Assembly (NCBI GenBank): GCA_043751715.1
Contig: JAYUZO010000080.1
Coordinates: 1-56,184, forward strand
Direction of reading: 5' to 3'
DNA from: JAAFHS01 sp043751715
GTDB taxonomy: Bacteria > Pseudomonadota > Alphaproteobacteria > Rhodobacterales > Rhodobacteraceae
Length of the DNA: 56,184 nucleotides
Below, one piece after another: positions 36,719-45,374 of this stretch (position 1 is the stretch's first letter; each line of letters begins with the position of its first letter). The notes beneath the pieces are model-generated. The model was not told the origin of the DNA. It worked only from the letters and a program-made list of their open reading frames with translations, and did no database searches. A program made the position numbers and the translations under genes.

Positions 36719-37579
36719 TCAGTTGTTCAGCGTCACCTCTTGCGTCTCGATCCCACGGCGCACCACGATCACGCGGCGGGGCGGGGCGATCACCGGCGCG
36801 GGCACCACAACGGGGGCTGCCACCACCACAGCAGCCACCGGTTCAGGCACCGGTTCAACAACCGGTTCAGGCACCAGATCGCTGATCCGCAGGCGTTCGA
36901 TGGGGGCTGCATCCGTGGTGTCGGGCGTGCGCAGCGCAAGGCTGAGCGTGCCCGCCTGCTGTGCAAGGGCGATGATCTGGCCATCTTCTGCGCTGACCTC
37001 AACCGTCACGGTGGCCGCCACATCGGGTTTATCGGACAGCTCATCATCCGACTGATCCACGCCTACAACGCGGATGTTGCGCAGGATCGTGTCGGTCATC
37101 AGCGATTCCGCATCACCACGCGTCAGCAGCACATCGACAAAATCGCCGGGTGTCACAAAGCCACCGACGGCAGACACGGCATCCACCTTGATCGCCATGG
37201 CGCGGAAACCGGGGGACAGCGATTGGGCGATCGTCACCTTTTCGCCAAAGCCGCTGATCTTGCCTTCCAAAATCACTTCACCGGGTACCAGTGACCGCAA
37301 CGCGCGGCGCGGCTCGCCTTCGTCACCCGGCAGCAGCAGGGATGCCTGAGCGAATGATCCGGCGGGTACGGCGTTGGCGGGCCAGGCCTGCGCGACCAGC
37401 ATGTGGGGTTGAATAACCTCACCGCGCTTAATCTCGACTGCGGCGGTCATCACCGATACCAGTGTTATGGCACTGGCAGCATCGGCGGCGGGCGCGGTCA
37501 TCAATTCACGCGCCAATTGCGCCGAACCACCCGCCACACCAAGGCCGACAAGGGCCAGAACAATGGAAGATGCGCGCAT
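36719..37579 (-). CDS. cpaB: Flp pilus assembly protein CpaB/RcpC
   Basis: A 286-residue protein: N-terminal helix (SIVLALVGLGVAGGSAQLA), a SAF domain (TAAVEIKRGEVIQPHMLVAQ) and a RcpC-type beta domain (GFVTPGDFVDVLLTRGD; IRVVGVDQS). A Val/Pro/Ala-rich linker follows (about residues 233-265) before a short RRVIVVRRG end. CpaB works in the periplasm, usually next to the secretin CpaC. Here the gene after it is tadG-like, not cpaC. A GGAG site precedes ATG 37579. Confidence 0.92.
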   Translation of the reverse strand: MRASSIVLALVGLGVAGGSAQLARELMTAPAADAASAITLVSVMTAAVEIKRGEVIQPHMLVAQAWPANAVPAGSFAQASLLLPGDEGEPRRALRSLVPGEVILEGKISGFGEKVTIAQSLSPGFRAMAIKVDAVSAVGGFVTPGDFVDVLLTRGDAESLMTDTILRNIRVVGVDQSDDELSDKPDVAATVTVEVSAEDGQIIALAQQAGTLSLALRTPDTTDAAPIERLRISDLVPEPVVEPVPEPVAAVVVAAPVVVPAPVIAPPRRVIVVRRGIETQEVTLNN

Positions 37580-37655
37580 GATATGGCTCCGTGAAAGGGG
37601 GCGGAATATGGGGCAAGGCCGCCCGACAAATCGCGGGGCGGCCAGCACGTTGAAA

Positions 37656-37853
37656 TTAGGGACCGACAGGAGCGCTGGCCGTAACGGCATTACCTGTTGC
37701 CGTGTCGGCCCGCGTAAACAGTGTGCGGGTGTCCTCGGACATGGTGACAAGTGCACCGGTGCCGACCAGAATGACGACCAGCAGGGCAATGCCGTATTCA
37801 ACAAGGGCAGCACCGTCTTCGTCGCGCAGGAATTTTGAAATCAGGGTTTTCAT
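37656..37853 (-). CDS. flp: Flp-type major pilin
   Basis: A 65-residue prepilin. A short basic leader (MKTLISKFLRDEDG) ends in Gly and is followed by AALVEYGIALLVVILVGTGA, the Flp motif with the invariant Glu-Tyr pair five residues after the cleavage site. The C-terminal 20 residues are small and polar. It is the first gene of the Tad operon and its promoter must lie in the 458-base region shared with the luxR-type gene. Confidence 0.95.
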   Translation of the reverse strand: MKTLISKFLRDEDGAALVEYGIALLVVILVGTGALVTMSEDTRTLFTRADTATGNAVTASAPVGP

Positions 37854-38311
37854 GTGATTGATCCAGATCCAGAGGTTGCGATGATCCCCAAACAGGCCGT
37901 CAGGGGGGCATCCGGGGACCGAGCAGGACACCCCGAATACCAAAAAGGTTACCAACCCGTTACCCGCACTTCATCATCCGGAACGCGCGGAAACACTGAT
38001 CTGGGATTGCAGATTTTTCCACCCACTCAATCTGCGATAGCAAAGCCTGCCCGTTTTAGCGGCGTGTCCGCGCCGGTGCGCACGCTGTTTTAGGCAGGTG
38101 ATTCGGGCCGGATGCCTAAAAGTACCATGGCAATTGTGGCAAAATTTGTGCGCAATTCAGGGGAAACCTGCTGAATTGGCGAATTAAGCCCCAATTCTAC
38201 AAAAACTCTTTGACGCAAGGCGCGGTGTTCGGCACCCTTTTCAGAAATACCAGTTATGCGCATGTATCTTAGCAAGAATTTGCCCAAGCCCATTTGCCAC
38301 GGTGAACTTGA
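37854..38311. other. Divergent regulatory region, flp and LuxR-type gene
   Basis: This 458-base AT-richer region contains no convincing gene. It holds two clear inverted repeats: TTTTAGGCA/TGCCTAAAA (38088-38096 and 38113-38121) and CAATTCAG/CTGAATTG (38153-38160 and 38171-38178). Both lie nearer the LuxR-type gene. They are candidate operators controlling the pilus operon and/or the regulator. Confidence 0.6.
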
Positions 38312-39151
38312 ATGACATTTGCAAGAACAGAGTTTTCCATCGCGGGTTTGCCCGTGTCTGCAGTACTGAATTTCATGGTCCGCTGGACGGAATGTCTGCA
38401 TGGTGACGGTTCACTGCGCGAGACGCTGACGGCGTTTTCGGATCTGTCATTGGCCGAGATGGTGCTGCTGCACCGGGTGAATGCGGTCACGGGCGCGCAG
38501 CGCACCATTGCCATGGTTGATCGCAATGCCACGCACGGCGCGCGGCCGCTGACGCGGGCGCATGGGCTGGCATTGGTGGGACAGACGTTAAGTCGGGCCA
38601 AGCCGGGCACGGTCTGGGCGCTGCAGGATCTGGACCGTGATGCGGCGGCGCAGCTTGATCCGCGCGCAGTAGACTGGATGAAGGGGCGGGGGCTGCATGC
38701 GGCGATGCTGATCCCGCTGTCATCAAACGGCGATCAGACGGATGTGCTGGAGTTTTATCTGACAGCGCCGCTGGACCGGGCGCGGCAAGCCGGGATTGAG
38801 GCGTTGGCCTGCGCGTTGGCCGAGGCATGGGGCCGGCGGCCCGAGGGGCGGATTGCACGCATTCTGCGGTCTGCTCCGGCCATTCAGACGCATCTTGGGG
38901 CGGCACGGGCGGCTGTGCATCCGATGTCGGCCAATAATCCGTTGCATCTGACGGCGGCTGAGTTGCGGATTTGCGGGCTGATCCAGCAGGGCGTTGGCCT
39001 AAGCGGGGTCAACAAGGTGCTGGGCATTGCGGATTCGACGCTGCGCACGCATCTGCGCAGCATCTTTGCCAAGGCTGGGGTGACAGGTCAGGTCGGGCTG
39101 CTGCGCATGTTGCTGGACCACGAGGCAGCACGGCCCGCCTTGCGGGCCTGA
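38312..39151 (+). CDS. LuxR-type helix-turn-helix regulator
   Basis: A 279-residue regulator. The C-terminal about 65 residues form a LuxR-type helix-turn-helix (LTAAELRICGLIQQGVGLSG followed by VNKVLGIADSTLRTHLRSIF). The N-terminal 200 residues may be a GAF-like sensor (ALQDLDRDAAAQLDPRAVDW; HAAMLIPLSSNGDQTDVLEF) without the residues typical of acyl-homoserine-lactone binding. Divergent placement beside flp suggests control of the Tad pilus, which is inference only. Confidence 0.85.
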   Translation: MTFARTEFSIAGLPVSAVLNFMVRWTECLHGDGSLRETLTAFSDLSLAEMVLLHRVNAVTGAQRTIAMVDRNATHGARPLTRAHGLALVGQTLSRAKPGTVWALQDLDRDAAAQLDPRAVDWMKGRGLHAAMLIPLSSNGDQTDVLEFYLTAPLDRARQAGIEALACALAEAWGRRPEGRIARILRSAPAIQTHLGAARAAVHPMSANNPLHLTAAELRICGLIQQGVGLSGVNKVLGIADSTLRTHLRSIFAKAGVTGQVGLLRMLLDHEAARPALRA

Positions 39152-39154
39152 CCG

Positions 39155-39754
39155 CTAGAACGCTTTGCGTGCGCGCAGGGCAGCCCCGATGGTGCCATCA
39201 TCCAGATAATCCAGCTCTCCGCCAATGGGCACGCCCTGGGCCAGTGAGGTGACCGCCACGCCTGACGCACGCAGCGCATCTGCGATGTAATGGGCGGTGG
39301 TCTGGCCATCAACCGTGGCATTCAGCGCAAGGATCACTTCGCTGACCGCTTCATCCTGCACGCGCGCGACAAGTTGGGGTATGCGCAACACCTCGGGGCC
39401 GACATCATCCAGCGGTGACAGCGTACCACCCAGCACATGATAGCGGCCCTTGAAGACGCGGCCGCGCTCCATGGCCCACAGATCGGCCACGTCTTCGACC
39501 ACGCAAATCTCGCCGGTGGCGCGGGTGGGATCGGCGCAGATCGGGCAAATGTCATCGGTGCCGATATTGCCGCAGATCACGCAATCACGCGCGGTGGCTG
39601 CGACATGGGCCATGCGGGCGGCAAGCGGGGCCATCACCTGCCCGCGTTTTTTCAGCAGCATCAGCACGGCGCGGCGGGCTGAACGTGGCCCAAGGCCCGG
39701 CAGGCGGGCCAAAAGATCAATCAGATCATCAATGTCGCGCGTCGAATCCGCCAC
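39155..39754 (-). CDS. recR: Recombination mediator RecR
   Basis: A 199-residue RecFOR pathway protein. It has the N-terminal helix-hairpin-helix (LPGLGPRSARRAVLMLL), the four-Cys zinc site (CVICGNIGTDDICPIC) and the Toprim domain (EICVVEDVADLWAMER; TLSPLDDVGPE). It loads RecA at gaps with RecO. It starts 1 base after ebfC ends, as in the conserved dnaX-ebfC-recR cluster. Confidence 0.97.
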   Translation of the reverse strand: MADSTRDIDDLIDLLARLPGLGPRSARRAVLMLLKKRGQVMAPLAARMAHVAATARDCVICGNIGTDDICPICADPTRATGEICVVEDVADLWAMERGRVFKGRYHVLGGTLSPLDDVGPEVLRIPQLVARVQDEAVSEVILALNATVDGQTTAHYIADALRASGVAVTSLAQGVPIGGELDYLDDGTIGAALRARKAF

Positions 39755-39755
39755 G

Positions 39756-40100
39756 TCAGAACGGCAGTTTCATGCCCGCAGGCAGGCCCAGACCTTCGGT
39801 CATCCGGGCCATTTCTGCCTGTGCCCGCTGGCCCGCCTTGGCTTGGGCATCCTTGATTGCTGCAAGGATCAGATCTTCGACCACCTCTTTTTCCGAGGCT
39901 ACAAAGATGGATGGGTCAATCTCCAGCCCTGTCAATTCACCCTTGGCCGTGGCGCGGGCGCGCACAAGGCCAGCCCCGCTTTCGCCCACCACCACGATGT
40001 TTTCCAGATCGTCCTGCATCTGGGCCATCTTGGTCTGCATCTCGCCGGCGGCCTTCATCATCTTGGCCATATCGCCAAGGCCACCCAAACCCTTCAGCAT
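39756..40100 (-). CDS. ebfC: Nucleoid-associated protein, YbaB/EbfC family
   Basis: A 114-residue dimeric DNA-binding protein. The sequence begins LKGLGGLGDMAKMMKAAGEM and contains the family core GLEIDPSIF and the C-terminal GLGLPAGMKLPF. The ATG at 40100 follows an AGGAG site. It is co-transcribed with recR. Confidence 0.95.
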   Translation of the reverse strand: MLKGLGGLGDMAKMMKAAGEMQTKMAQMQDDLENIVVVGESGAGLVRARATAKGELTGLEIDPSIFVASEKEVVEDLILAAIKDAQAKAGQRAQAEMARMTEGLGLPAGMKLPF

Positions 40101-40271
40101 TGCATTTCTCCTGTGGTGTTCATGATCAGATATGGCGAAGGTGGCGTTGAGGCAAGCGGGGCAGTTTCTGGATCCTGTCAGATTTGGCAACTGGCAAATC
40201 TACGCGCGCCTGCCTGCCCCTTTGCCCAACGGCGTTTGGCCATAGGCGCAGCGAACAGGTTTCTTCACAGA

Positions 40272-40643
40272 TCATGCCGCCTTTTTCCCGATCAGCACCC
40301 CAGCCAGTGCCGCCACCCAGATCACACCCAAGGCCGCAATCACCAATGTCGGCTGCCCGATGCAGCCTTCGGCCATGGCAAGTGTCCGTGTGGTGGCATC
40401 AAGTGGCCAGATATAGGGCACCGACATGATCAGCGTGACCAGCAGCACGGCGTTCAGGATGATGGATTTGCGAAAATACAGCCCAAGGGCCAGACCCACA
40501 ATCGGTACCGCACCGCCCCCCCACAGCAGAAAATGCATCACCTCGGTCAGGGCCGACGCTGCCCCATCCGATGGCACCCAGCCGGGGCGCACCGTTTCAC
40601 AAACACCGGCCATGGCGGGGCTGGCGGTCATCAGCAGGATCAT
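40272..40643 (-). CDS. Small exported membrane protein, unknown
   Basis: A 123-residue protein with a signal peptide-like start (MILLMTASPAMAG), two Cys, and three further helices (TEVMHFLLWGGGAVPIVGLA; IILNAVLLVTLIMSVPYIW; TLVIAALGVIWVAALAGVLI). Its ATG shares a base with the dnaX stop (TGATG), so it is probably translationally coupled to dnaX. Function unknown. Confidence 0.75.
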   Translation of the reverse strand: MILLMTASPAMAGVCETVRPGWVPSDGAASALTEVMHFLLWGGGAVPIVGLALGLYFRKSIILNAVLLVTLIMSVPYIWPLDATTRTLAMAEGCIGQPTLVIAALGVIWVAALAGVLIGKKAA

Positions 40644-42358
40644 CAGTTGTCTTCGAAAGGGTCCCATTCGTCTTCTACCTCTGGCAACGCATCTGCCGCA
40701 GCACGGGCCACCAATGCCTCGGGCGTGCGGATTTCGGTGATCTTGGCGCCGGGAAAGGCCGCGAGCACGGCCTGCACCAGCGGGTTTTCGGCGGCGGCGG
40801 CGCGGGCGGCGTCAAGGCCGGCCACCTGTGCCTCGGCAATCGTGGCCGCACCGCCGGTTGAGACCACCGACACGCCCCACCGTGCGCCTGTCCAGCCCTG
40901 CAGGCGTTGCGTCAGCCGCGATGCCAAATCACGCCCGGCCCCCGGCGTGGGTTCAAATTCAATGCGCCCCGGCGAGTAGGCCACAAGGCGCAGGCCCATT
41001 TCGACATCGGTCAGCAGCTTCATGTCGCGCTTGTCACGGATCAGCGCCACCACGGCGTCAAAGCTGCCCAGCATGGCAAGGCCCGCCTCTTGCGGTTGCG
41101 CCACGGCCTGCGCCCCCACCGCCTGCACCATGCGCACACCACCCCCACCCTGCGGCACAGGTGCCATGGGGGCCTGGGGCATGGCAGGCGGGGTGGCGGA
41201 TGACAGTTTCCTCAGCAAGGTTTCGGGATCAGGCAAATCCGCTACATGCGTCAGCCGGATGATCGCCATTTCGGCGGCCATCATGGCATTGGGCGCCAGC
41301 GCCACCTCTTCGATCGCCTTCAGCAGCATCTGCCAGGTGCGTGACAGCACCCGCATCGGCAGCCGTGCCGCCATATCAAGCCCGCGCATCCGTTCATCGG
41401 GTGGCGTGGTCGGATCATCCGCCGCCATCGGCGTGATCTTGACCACGGAAATCCAGTGCGTCACCTCGGCCAGATCGCGCAGCACGGCCATGGGGTCTGC
41501 CCCATCGGCGTATTGCGTGGACAGTTCCTGTAACGCCGCCGCCGCATCACCACGCATGACCATATCGAACAGATCAAGCACCCGGCCACGGTCGGCCAGC
41601 CCCAGCATGCTGCGCACCTGCAGGGCCGTAGTTTCCCCCGCGCCATGCGCAATGGCCTGATCCATCAGGCTCATGGCGTCGCGCACAGACCCTTCCGCCG
41701 CCCGCGTGATCAGCGCCATGGCATCGGGGGCGAGGGCGGCCCCTTCCAGTGCGGCAATACGCGCCAGATGCGCCATCATCACCTCGGGCTCGATCCGTTT
41801 GAGATCAAACCGCTGGCAACGTGACAGCACGGTGACCGGCACCTTGCGGATTTCGGTGGTGGCAAAGATGAATTTCACATGCGCGGGCGGTTCTTCCAGC
41901 GTTTTAAGCAGCGCGTTGAAGGCGTTGGTCGACAGCATATGCACTTCGTCGATGATATAGATCTTGTAGCGCGCCGATGCGGCCCGGTAGTGAACAGAAT
42001 CAATGATTTCGCGGATATCGCCCACGCCCGTGCGCGACGCCGCATCCATCTCCATCACATCCACATGGCGGCCTTCGGTGATCGCCACACAAGGCTCACA
42101 CACCCCGCAAGGTTCCGTCGTAGGCCCGCCCGCGCCATCCGGCCCCACACAGTTCAGCCCCTTGGCAATGATGCGCGCCGTGGTGGTCTTGCCCACTCCC
42201 CGCACGCCCGTCATCACGAACGCATGCGCAATCCGGTCAGCCGCAAAGGCGTTTTTCAGCGTGCGCACCATGGCTTCTTGCCCGATCAGATCGGCAAAGG
42301 TCTGCGGGCGGTACTTGCGCGCCAGAACGCGGTAGGCTTGGGCAGTCGTGTCGGACAT
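40643..42358 (-). CDS. dnaX: DNA polymerase III subunits gamma/tau
   Basis: A 571-residue clamp-loader ATPase. The AAA+ domain shows Walker A (GVRGVGKTTTARIIAKGL), a zinc module (CVGPDGAGGPTTEPCGVCEP), Walker B (IYIIDEVHMLS) and sensor/SRC motif (ATTEIRKVPVTVLSRCQRF). Domain III and a C-terminal tau-like region follow, ending in an acidic tail (EVEDEWDPFEDN). No frameshift-type slippery A-tract stands out. Confidence 0.96.
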   Translation of the reverse strand: MSDTTAQAYRVLARKYRPQTFADLIGQEAMVRTLKNAFAADRIAHAFVMTGVRGVGKTTTARIIAKGLNCVGPDGAGGPTTEPCGVCEPCVAITEGRHVDVMEMDAASRTGVGDIREIIDSVHYRAASARYKIYIIDEVHMLSTNAFNALLKTLEEPPAHVKFIFATTEIRKVPVTVLSRCQRFDLKRIEPEVMMAHLARIAALEGAALAPDAMALITRAAEGSVRDAMSLMDQAIAHGAGETTALQVRSMLGLADRGRVLDLFDMVMRGDAAAALQELSTQYADGADPMAVLRDLAEVTHWISVVKITPMAADDPTTPPDERMRGLDMAARLPMRVLSRTWQMLLKAIEEVALAPNAMMAAEMAIIRLTHVADLPDPETLLRKLSSATPPAMPQAPMAPVPQGGGGVRMVQAVGAQAVAQPQEAGLAMLGSFDAVVALIRDKRDMKLLTDVEMGLRLVAYSPGRIEFEPTPGAGRDLASRLTQRLQGWTGARWGVSVVSTGGAATIAEAQVAGLDAARAAAAENPLVQAVLAAFPGAKITEIRTPEALVARAAADALPEVEDEWDPFEDN

Positions 42359-42511
42359 GGGGCCTCGGGCGGGATTCGGACGCTGGTCAGCCTAGGGCCA
42401 AGCGCCCGCGCCGTCCACCGCCCAAAGCCGTGCACCCTTTTTCCCGTTCGGTTTTCTCTTTGAAAAAATACTCATGGCACAGCGTCGCCGCCATGCAGAC
42501 GTCTGAAAAAC

Positions 42512-43522
42512 CTACCGCTTCTTTTTCCCCGGCCCGCCGCCGCCAAACCGCCGCTGATGCGCCTGCGATTTGGCCAGTGTTGCCGCCTCATCTTCGCGCT
42601 TCAGCTTGCGCCAGCGCGTCAGGCGGTCCGCGTCCAGCCGCCCGGCAGTGATAGCCGCCTGCACCGCACAGCCCGGTTCATGCGCATGGCTGCAATCGCG
42701 GAATTTGCATTGCGCCACCAGATCGGTGATTTCTTCGAACACGATGTCGATGCCATCTGCCGCCCCCGGCTGCAAGGACCGCATGCCCGGCGTATCAATG
42801 ATCCAGCCGCCCTGCGCCAGGGGCCGCAATGCGCGGTAAGTGGTGGTATGCCGCCCGCGTGCATCGCTTTCGCGGATCGCACCCGTGGCCACATCCGTGC
42901 CTGTCAGCGTTTGGGTCAGCGTTGATTTGCCCACGCCCGATGACCCGACCAGCGCAATGGTTTTGCCCGGCTTGCACCAGGGCGCAAGGTCCGCCACCAC
43001 CGCCCCGTCGCGCGCATCCAGTGCCAGCACGGTCAACCCGCGCTGCAAGGCCATGGCCTGCTGGCGAAAGGTTTCCGGGGCATCCACGCCGTCGGCCTTG
43101 GTCAGGATCACCACGGGCGTGGCCCCGGCCCCTGCCGCCAGCGACAGATACCGCTCCAGCCGCGCCACGTTGAAATCCGCGTTGCACGAGGTGACGATGA
43201 ACAGCGTATCCACATTGGCGGCAATCAGTTGCACCGCCGCCCCCGTGCCATCCCTTGCCGCTGTCAGCCGGTCCAGCAGGCTGGCACGGTCCAGCAGGCG
43301 CTGCACGGTAAAGGCATCATTGACCAGCAGCCAATCGCCCACGGCACAGGGCGCAAAGCCCTTGTTGGGCATAACAACATCAACCGGCCCATCCGCGCCG
43401 AAGGCGTGCATTCGTGTGCGGTGCACCTCGGCCACGCGCAGGGGGATCAGGTCCGCCTCATCACCGGTGATCTGGTCTGCAAACCACGCAGACCACCCCA
43501 GACCGGCCAGTTCATCTGTCAT
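42512..43522 (-). CDS. rsgA: Ribosome small subunit-dependent GTPase A
   Basis: A 336-residue circularly permuted GTPase that matures the 30S subunit. An N-terminal OB-fold precedes the GTPase with motifs in the order G4 (ILTKADG), G1 (VGSSGVGKSTLTQTL), G3 (IDTPGMRSL). A C-terminal zinc finger follows (CKFRDCSHAHEPGCAV) and a basic tail ending PGKKKR. ATG 43522 is used; a GTG sits directly before it. The gap of 153 bases to dnaX shows no gene. Confidence 0.95.
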   Translation of the reverse strand: MTDELAGLGWSAWFADQITGDEADLIPLRVAEVHRTRMHAFGADGPVDVVMPNKGFAPCAVGDWLLVNDAFTVQRLLDRASLLDRLTAARDGTGAAVQLIAANVDTLFIVTSCNADFNVARLERYLSLAAGAGATPVVILTKADGVDAPETFRQQAMALQRGLTVLALDARDGAVVADLAPWCKPGKTIALVGSSGVGKSTLTQTLTGTDVATGAIRESDARGRHTTTYRALRPLAQGGWIIDTPGMRSLQPGAADGIDIVFEEITDLVAQCKFRDCSHAHEPGCAVQAAITAGRLDADRLTRWRKLKREDEAATLAKSQAHQRRFGGGGPGKKKR

Positions 43523-43608
43523 CACGAACCGTTGCCCCGCTGCGGTGTGCCCCCCCCGCCCCGGTGTGCCAAAGCGGCGATCTGCTGACCGGGCGGATGA
43601 GAAATAAA

Positions 43609-43706
43609 GGTGAGAGGCTGAACACGACCCAAGCGGGTCTCGTTGCGGCTGCTTCCTTCCGGACCTGACCGGGTTGGCGAGGCGCCTGCCCGCGCCAACC
43701 TCTCAA
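43609..43706 (-). ncRNA. ffs: Signal recognition particle RNA, bacterial small type
   Basis: The minus strand reads CGGTCAGGTCCGGAAGGAAG followed by CAGCC, the universally conserved apical loop of 4.5S RNA that binds Ffh. Both flanks pair into one long hairpin: GAGAGGTTGGC at the 5' end with the CAGCCTCTC region at the 3' end. A U-rich stretch follows downstream. Ends are set from the pairing and may be off by a few bases. Confidence 0.92.
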
Positions 43707-43784
43707 CCGTTGATATAGGCGGGCGGGGCAGGATTCGCAAGATGTGGCAACAACCGCCGGGTATTGGCCGGACGGCACGCCGCG

Positions 43785-44354
43785 CTAACCGCCATACAAC
43801 CGCACTGGCAGCTTGCGCAGGGCCGCTGCGCTGCGTTGTGCGCGCGCAATGGTCCAGGTGCCCTGCACGGCCATCAGCAGCAATTCGGCACGGTCTTGCG
43901 CCACAGCGGGCGGCAGGCCCAGCCGCGTGCCATGGCCCGCCAGATGCGTGGCCAACCGCGCAAACCCCGCCTCGGCATGGCTGCGAAATTCCTCGCCTTC
44001 GGGCCCGTCAAACAGCATGGCGGTCAGGGGACAGGCATTCGCGGCCTCCAGCATGTCAAACAGCTTGGCCAGCTTGAAGCACAGCGTCGTCGCCCCCTGC
44101 ACGAAACCGCCGGCAGGACCAAACGCATCATCCATGATACGGATGTATTCCGCCGCCACCCAATCAGCCGCGGCCATTGCCAGATCAGCCTTGCCCGCCG
44201 GAAAGTGATGATAGAGTGAGCCCTTCGGCACCCCCGCCATGGCCAGCAATTCCGCCAGCCCCGTGGCATGATAGCCCTGCTGGCGGAACAGCGTGGCCGC
44301 TGTCACGATCAGGCGTTCGCGGGTGGGCAGGTCAGACTTGCGGATCACGGCCAT
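43785..44354 (-). CDS. TetR family transcriptional repressor
   Basis: A 189-residue regulator. The N-terminal DNA-binding domain (RERLIVTAATLFRQQGYHAT, then LAELLAMAGVPKGSLYHHFP) is a standard TetR helix-turn-helix; the remaining helices form the ligand pocket and a TetR_C-like domain of the YxaF/LmrA type. The ATG at 44354 is preferred to 44408, because the longer form would run through an operator. It faces an alpha/beta hydrolase gene across two operators and likely represses both. Confidence 0.9.
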   Translation of the reverse strand: MAVIRKSDLPTRERLIVTAATLFRQQGYHATGLAELLAMAGVPKGSLYHHFPAGKADLAMAAADWVAAEYIRIMDDAFGPAGGFVQGATTLCFKLAKLFDMLEAANACPLTAMLFDGPEGEEFRSHAEAGFARLATHLAGHGTRLGLPPAVAQDRAELLLMAVQGTWTIARAQRSAAALRKLPVRLYGG

Positions 44355-44387
44355 GCCTGATGCATAGCCAGCCTGCGCGAAAACGTC

Positions 44388-44403
44388 TAGACTGATTGGT
44401 CTA
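44388..44403. promoter_or_regulatory. TetR-type operator 1
   Basis: TAGACTGATTGGTCTA has 5-base outer arms (TAGAC/GTCTA) and matches the half-site pattern of operator 2, which starts 26 bases further on. It lies just upstream of the regulator start. Confidence 0.75.
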
Positions 44404-44413
44404 TTCATGCCAT

Positions 44414-44429
44414 TAGACCGAACGGTCTA
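44414..44429. promoter_or_regulatory. TetR-type operator 2
   Basis: TAGACCGAACGGTCTA is a perfect inverted repeat with 7-base arms. It resembles the TAGACC-N4-GGTCTA pattern described for the TetR protein NemR. It lies 15 bases before the hydrolase ATG, well placed to block transcription. Confidence 0.82.
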
Positions 44430-44444
44430 GCGCAAGGTGCCCCT

Positions 44445-45350
44445 ATGAAACCCCGCATGAAACCCCGCCCGAAACACAGTGAACCCCTGATCGCGGCCCC
44501 GGTCACGGGTCTGACCGCCGGTGCAAACCCGATCAGCATCCGCAGCAGCGGTGCGACATTGACTGGTGCGCTGTTTATGCCCGACACCCCGCCGGTTGCG
44601 GCCATTGTGCTGCACGGCGCTGTGGGCGTGCCCGCAGGCTATTACCGCGCGTTTGCCACATGGCTGGCCACGCAAGGCTGTGCCTGCCTGACATATGATT
44701 ACCGTGATTTCGGGGCCTCGCAAACCGCACATCTGCGCCGGTCAACGGCCAGCCTGCAGGTCTGGGGTCTGTCTGATCAGCCCGCAGCGCTGGGTGCATT
44801 GCGCGACCATCTGCCGGGCGTGCCGGTCTGGGTCATCGGCCATTCGCTGGGCGGCACGATGCTGGGCTTTCACCCGATGGACGGCGTGGCGCGTGTCATC
44901 ACCGTGGCCAGCGGCCTTGTGACACTGGCCGATCATCCATGGCCCTATCGCGCCTTTGCCGCGTGGTTCTGGCATGGCCTGCCGCGCCTTGCCACGGCTG
45001 TGCTGCGCTATTTGCCCGGCCGCCTGTTGCGCATGGGGCCAGACCTGCCATCCGGGGTGTACCGGCAATGGCGCAGGTGGTGCCTGCGCCCCGGATTCTG
45101 GCAGGGCGATGTGGGCCACACCCTGCCCGCCCCCGATCCGGCCCGCATCCGTTGCGCAATGAAGATTGTAGCAATCGCCGATGATGTGGTGGTGCCGCCA
45201 GTGGCGGTCTGGCGGCTGATGGCGCTGTATCCACGCGCCACCAAGCGGCAACTGACCCTGCGCCCGGCCGATCATGGCTTGCGCAGTATCGGCCATATTG
45301 CAGCGTTTTCGCGCGCAAACGCAGTGGTGTGGCCTGCCATCATCGCCTAA
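44445..45350 (+). CDS. Alpha/beta hydrolase
   Basis: A 301-residue soluble hydrolase. It shows the oxyanion strand IVLHGAVGVPAGYYRAFA, a DYRDFGAS segment, the nucleophile elbow GHSLGG (Ser), and a late ADHGLRSIGH with the probable catalytic His. The acid is likely an Asp in IADDVVVPP. The substrate is unknown; control by a NemR-like TetR operator would fit a response to a toxic small molecule. An in-frame ATG at 44457 is an alternative start. Confidence 0.87.
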   Translation: MKPRMKPRPKHSEPLIAAPVTGLTAGANPISIRSSGATLTGALFMPDTPPVAAIVLHGAVGVPAGYYRAFATWLATQGCACLTYDYRDFGASQTAHLRRSTASLQVWGLSDQPAALGALRDHLPGVPVWVIGHSLGGTMLGFHPMDGVARVITVASGLVTLADHPWPYRAFAAWFWHGLPRLATAVLRYLPGRLLRMGPDLPSGVYRQWRRWCLRPGFWQGDVGHTLPAPDPARIRCAMKIVAIADDVVVPPVAVWRLMALYPRATKRQLTLRPADHGLRSIGHIAAFSRANAVVWPAIIA

Positions 45351-45374
45351 CCTGACCCCAAACCGGGGGATTCC

